This document shows, one piece after another, positions 5,040 through 7,273 of a stretch of DNA of 7,273 nucleotides. The notes under the pieces are model-generated. The model ran no database searches. It was given only the letters and a program-made list of their open reading frames with translations, and was not told the DNA's origin. The position numbers and the translations under genes are program-made. The stretch lies in contig CALMQD010000283.1 of NCBI GenBank assembly GCA_937871415.1, positions 1 through 7,273 of the forward strand, written 5' to 3'. How positions within the stretch are numbered: position 1 is the first letter of the stretch; every line of letters starts with the position of its first letter. This DNA is from an uncultured Phycisphaerales bacterium (GTDB taxonomy: Bacteria; Planctomycetota; Phycisphaerae; Phycisphaerales; UBA1924).

Positions 5040-6521
5040 ATGACGCTCAGCAGCCAGCAGCCGCGCACGTCCAAGGTCGTCCAGGTCTCCGCCCACGCCG
5101 GCAAGCCCGCGGGCCCCGGCGCCGGGGGAGGCGTCATCGGCGGCGTCTCGACCTCGCGCAAGCCCCGGCGCTCATCGGGGCTCACCTTCGGCAAGGTCAT
5201 CGCCATCGCCGCCTTCGTGCTCATCGCCGGCAGCGCGCTGGGCTACCTCGTGCTCCACGAGGGCTCGAACCGCAACCCCAAGCCGGGCGCCACCACCGGC
5301 AGCGGCCTGGCCTCGACCAGCACCATCGGTCCCAGCACCAACCCCCTCGCAAGCCCCCCCGCCGCATCGCCCCCGCCCTTCGAACTCAGCATGGCCCCGA
5401 CGCAGCCGCGCCCCGGCACCGCTTCCGTCGCCGACCCCGCCGCGACGACCCCCATGCCCAAGCCCGGTCCCGCTGTCGCGCCCGGTTCGGGCCAACCCGG
5501 TTCGAGCCAGCCCGGATCCGCGCAGCCCGGCGCCACGCCCCCAACCGGCACGCAGCCCATCCGTGACCCGCTCGCGCCGTCGACCCCGGCGCCCGCGCCC
5601 GGCCAGGCGCCCAATCAGCCCGGCGCTCAGCCGGGATCGGCCCCCGGCATGCAGCCCGCGACGCCCGTGCAGCCCCCCTCCGGCGTGCAGTCCTTCCTCG
5701 CCGAGGCCGAGCGCCTCCAGGCCCAGAACAAACTCGTCGACGCCCGCGCAACCCTCAACAAGGCCCTGCTCAACCCCGCCGCCGGCGCTTCCGATCGCGC
5801 CGCCATCCGCAAGTGGATGAGCGAACTCAACCAGTCCCTGGTCTTCTCGCCCGACGTCGCCCCCGGCGACACGCTCAGCGAGACCTACTCCGTCGTCTCC
5901 GGCGACAACATCGAGAAGATCATGAAGAAGGAGCGCCTCGCTCCCGACAAGATGCTCATCGCGCGCGTCAACAAGATGAGCGATCCCAACAAGCTCCGCG
6001 TCGGTCAGAAACTCAAACTCGTCAAGGGCCCCTTCCACGCCGTCGTCGTCAAGAGCGCCTTCCGCATCGACATCTACGCCGGCGACTCGATCGCCCCCGG
6101 CGCCGCCGGTTCCGCCAGCAGCGGGGCCGCCGACGGCGCCGAGCCCAACTGGCTCTACATCACCAGCTTCCCCGTCGGCCTGGGCGCCCCCGGCGCCGAC
6201 GGCAAGACCGGCACCCCCACCGGCACCTTCATCGTCAAGGCCGGTTCCAAGCTCATCAACCCGCACTGGGTCAACCCCCGCACCGGCGAGAAGTTCGACG
6301 CCAACGACCCCAAGAACCCCATCGGCGAACGCTGGATCGGCCTCGAAGGTCTCGACGACGCCAGCAAGAAGTTCACCGGCTACGGCGTCCACGGCACCAT
6401 CGAACCCGAGTCCATCGGCCGCGAGATGTCCATGGGGTGCGTCCGCCTCAACGCGGCGGACATCGAGGTCGTCTACGACCTCCTCACGCCGCGCGTCAGC
6501 GTCGTCAAGATCATCCCGTAA
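5040..6521 (+). CDS. Membrane-anchored LysM and YkuD-type L,D-transpeptidase
   Basis: This protein has 493 residues. A cytoplasmic, basic N-terminus (about 1-47) precedes one membrane helix (48-72), probably an uncleaved anchor with the rest in the periplasm. Residues 78-213 form a Pro/Gly/Ala/Ser-rich linker with QPGS-like repeats. A helical, TPR-like piece (about 215-265, AEAERLQAQNKLVDARATLN) follows. Residues about 281-328 are a LysM peptidoglycan-binding domain (TYSVVSGDNIEKIMKK to VGQKLKLV). Residues about 331-493 are a YkuD L,D-transpeptidase domain: GTPTGTFIVK (391-400), then the active site with His451-Gly452 and SMGCVRLNAADIE (464-476), where Cys467 is the nucleophile and Arg469 is conserved. 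Such enzymes form 3-3 cross-links in peptidoglycan or attach proteins to it; the exact reaction here is inferred. The start at 5040 rests on a strong ribosome site. A strong hairpin follows the stop, so the gene looks monocistronic. Confidence 0.95.
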   Translation: MTLSSQQPRTSKVVQVSAHAGKPAGPGAGGGVIGGVSTSRKPRRSSGLTFGKVIAIAAFVLIAGSALGYLVLHEGSNRNPKPGATTGSGLASTSTIGPSTNPLASPPAASPPPFELSMAPTQPRPGTASVADPAATTPMPKPGPAVAPGSGQPGSSQPGSAQPGATPPTGTQPIRDPLAPSTPAPAPGQAPNQPGAQPGSAPGMQPATPVQPPSGVQSFLAEAERLQAQNKLVDARATLNKALLNPAAGASDRAAIRKWMSELNQSLVFSPDVAPGDTLSETYSVVSGDNIEKIMKKERLAPDKMLIARVNKMSDPNKLRVGQKLKLVKGPFHAVVVKSAFRIDIYAGDSIAPGAAGSASSGAADGAEPNWLYITSFPVGLGAPGADGKTGTPTGTFIVKAGSKLINPHWVNPRTGEKFDANDPKNPIGERWIGLEGLDDASKKFTGYGVHGTIEPESIGREMSMGCVRLNAADIEVVYDLLTPRVSVVKIIP

Positions 6522-6593
6522 CCCCCGCGTTCGCCGCTCTCGGCTCTCCGCCGCTTGGCGCTCGCGGGCGTTCACCATCTCACCCGGCCACCC

Positions 6594-6636
6594 GACCAGG
6601 AGGCCAAGCCCTCGCGCAGGGCTTGGCCTTCTGGTC
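6594..6636 (+). terminator. Strong terminator hairpin after the L,D-transpeptidase gene
   Basis: Arms at 6594-6612 and 6618-6636 form a 19-bp stem with a single G-U pair and a CGCGC loop, beginning 73 bases after the stop. The following GTTGGG is a poor U-tract. Being nearly symmetric, it could also work for leftward transcription. Confidence 0.75.
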
Positions 6637-7052
6637 GTTGGGCCCACAAGCAAACCTCCTGACCCCTCATCCGATCCGCGCTCCGTCCGCGCACCTCCGC
6701 GCCCCTCGGCCTTCCACCGGCCCGACTTCCAGAGGCTCATCCGTGAGTGCGGGTTTGAGCCACTGGAACCGACCTTCGAAGCCATCGAACCCGGCGGTCT
6801 TCCGCCGCTGGCCACCGGCAGGCCGTTTCACCCGCCCCCGCGTCGGCGCGTCCGGTATTCCCGCACCAGGGGGAATCCGCACGCGCCGGGCGATCGCTGA
6901 GCGCCTCGCAACCGTCCCACCCGTCGCACGCGCTTCGATCACGTCCGTGAACGTGCGCCGCGGGTCCGTGTCCATCAAGCGCGTCACAACCTGCGCCGAT
7001 TCTCAACCCATCGTCCAGCCGTCGAACGCCCCGACGCGTTCGGGCCGCGCGA

Positions 7053-7087
7053 CGGAGGCTGGCGGAGGCCGGCGGAGGCCGACGGAG
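7053..7087 (+). repeat. Tandem 10-bp units carrying repeated Shine-Dalgarno cores
   Basis: CGGAGGCTGG (7053-7062), CGGAGGCCGG (7063-7072) and CGGAGGCCGA (7073-7082) are followed by a partial fourth copy, CGGAG (7083-7087). Each unit contains GGAG, and the last GGAG is positioned as the ribosome binding site of the gene starting at 7095. Confidence 0.85.
7084..7087 (+). promoter_or_regulatory. Ribosome binding site of the last gene
   Basis: GGAG ends 7 bases before the ATG at 7095, near-ideal spacing. It is the main evidence that the short reading frame at the right edge is real. Confidence 0.7.
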
Positions 7088-7094
7088 AATCGAC

Positions 7095-7273
7095 ATGATC
7101 GGGCCCAACGGAAGTGGTTCGCATTCGCACGCGGGCGCGGCACAGGCCGCCGGCGGGAGCGTCAACGGACCGCGCGCCTTCACCAAGCCGACCCCCGCGC
7201 CCGCCGCCGCGCCGAGCCCGGAGAAGAAGCCCCGCGCCGCGTCCGCGACCGGAGCAGTGGGGGGGGTGGGGGG
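7095..7273 (+). CDS. N-terminus of an unidentified Ala/Pro/Gly-rich protein, cut off by window edge
   Basis: Fifty-nine codons are visible from the ATG at 7095 to the right edge without a stop. The protein begins MIGPNGSGSHSHAGAAQAAG and continues through a Pro/Ala-rich stretch (TKPTPAPAAAPSPEKKPRAA) to a Gly/Val end. There is no signal peptide or hydrophobic helix in this part, which looks like a disordered N-terminal extension ahead of a domain lying outside the window. I do not recognise the family. The start is supported by a well-placed GGAG and by the repeat array before it. The frame depends on two long G runs at the edge (7259-7266 and 7268-7273), where a base-count error would change it. 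Confidence 0.6.
   Translation, partial: MIGPNGSGSHSHAGAAQAAGGSVNGPRAFTKPTPAPAAAPSPEKKPRAASATGAVGGVG

Larger units (their letters stand above)
6637..7094. other. Gene-less stretch, with GGAG-based repeats at its right end
   Basis: About 450 bases lie between the hairpin after the transpeptidase and the next start codon. Open frames exist on both strands (for example leftward 6987-6667 and 7186-6737), but their translations are Arg-rich, lack domains, and have no ribosome site or promoter that I can see. A short dyad (ATTCCC/GGGAAT, about 6856-6884) is present. I see no tRNA cloverleaf or mobile element. The last 40 bases hold a 10-bp tandem repeat. Confidence 0.5.

Noticed and set aside
5172..6815. 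A leftward open frame of 547 codons opposite the transpeptidase gene
   Set aside because: It is an antisense shadow of a gene with intact LysM and YkuD motifs. Its own translation is Gly/Asp/Val-rich and featureless.
6740..6930. Possible tRNA, suggested by GGTTTGAGCC and GAATCCGCAC-like stretches
   Set aside because: No acceptor, anticodon and T-arm set can be assembled on either strand.
6667..7186. Leftward genes at 6987-6667 and 7186-6737
   Set aside because: The two frames overlap each other, are Arg-rich, and have no ribosome site, promoter or motif. The second also overlaps the better supported start at 7095.

Overview
The window is very GC-rich, with mostly C or G at third codon positions. 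It carries exported or envelope-associated genes in a combination typical of Planctomycetota, most likely the Phycisphaerae: a type II secretion-like pseudopilin, a TIGR03790-family secreted protein ending in dockerin-like calcium-binding repeats, and a membrane-anchored LysM L,D-transpeptidase. The lineage is inferred from gene content; there is no rRNA or other marker in the window.

Layout. Two genes read leftward. A pseudopilin (1-573) runs off the left edge. Upstream of it is a small His-rich/CxxC membrane protein (682-1062) with a good sigma70-type promoter at 1154-1182. After a divergent, gene-less stretch (1063-1519), everything reads rightward: a secreted two-domain protein with a LolA/DUF2092-like N-terminus and a thioredoxin-fold C-terminus that has lost its CxxC (1520-2728); a strong terminator hairpin; the TIGR03790-dockerin protein (2936-4648); a 391-base intergenic region; the LysM-YkuD L,D-transpeptidase (5040-6521); a second strong terminator; a stretch of about 450 bases with no gene I can support; and the start of an unidentified Ala/Pro-rich protein (7095 to the right edge).

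The genes look like separate transcription units rather than one operon, because hairpins lie after 2728, 4648 and 6521. Their shared theme is the cell envelope: pilin-like secretion, a degenerate periplasmic redoxin, a secreted dockerin protein and peptidoglycan cross-linking. I cannot show a common pathway.

The most unusual structure is between the TIGR03790 gene and the transpeptidase. It contains two arrays of an 8-bp repeat in opposite orientation: GACCAAGG units at 4653-4692, decaying to about 4740, and 15 TCCCTYNN units at 4883-5002. They flank about 140 bases that include a terminator-like hairpin, and the second array ends 22 bases before the transpeptidase ribosome binding site. A smaller tandem array of 10-bp units built on GGAG precedes the last gene. 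I see no CRISPR, tRNA, rRNA, insertion sequence or phage gene.
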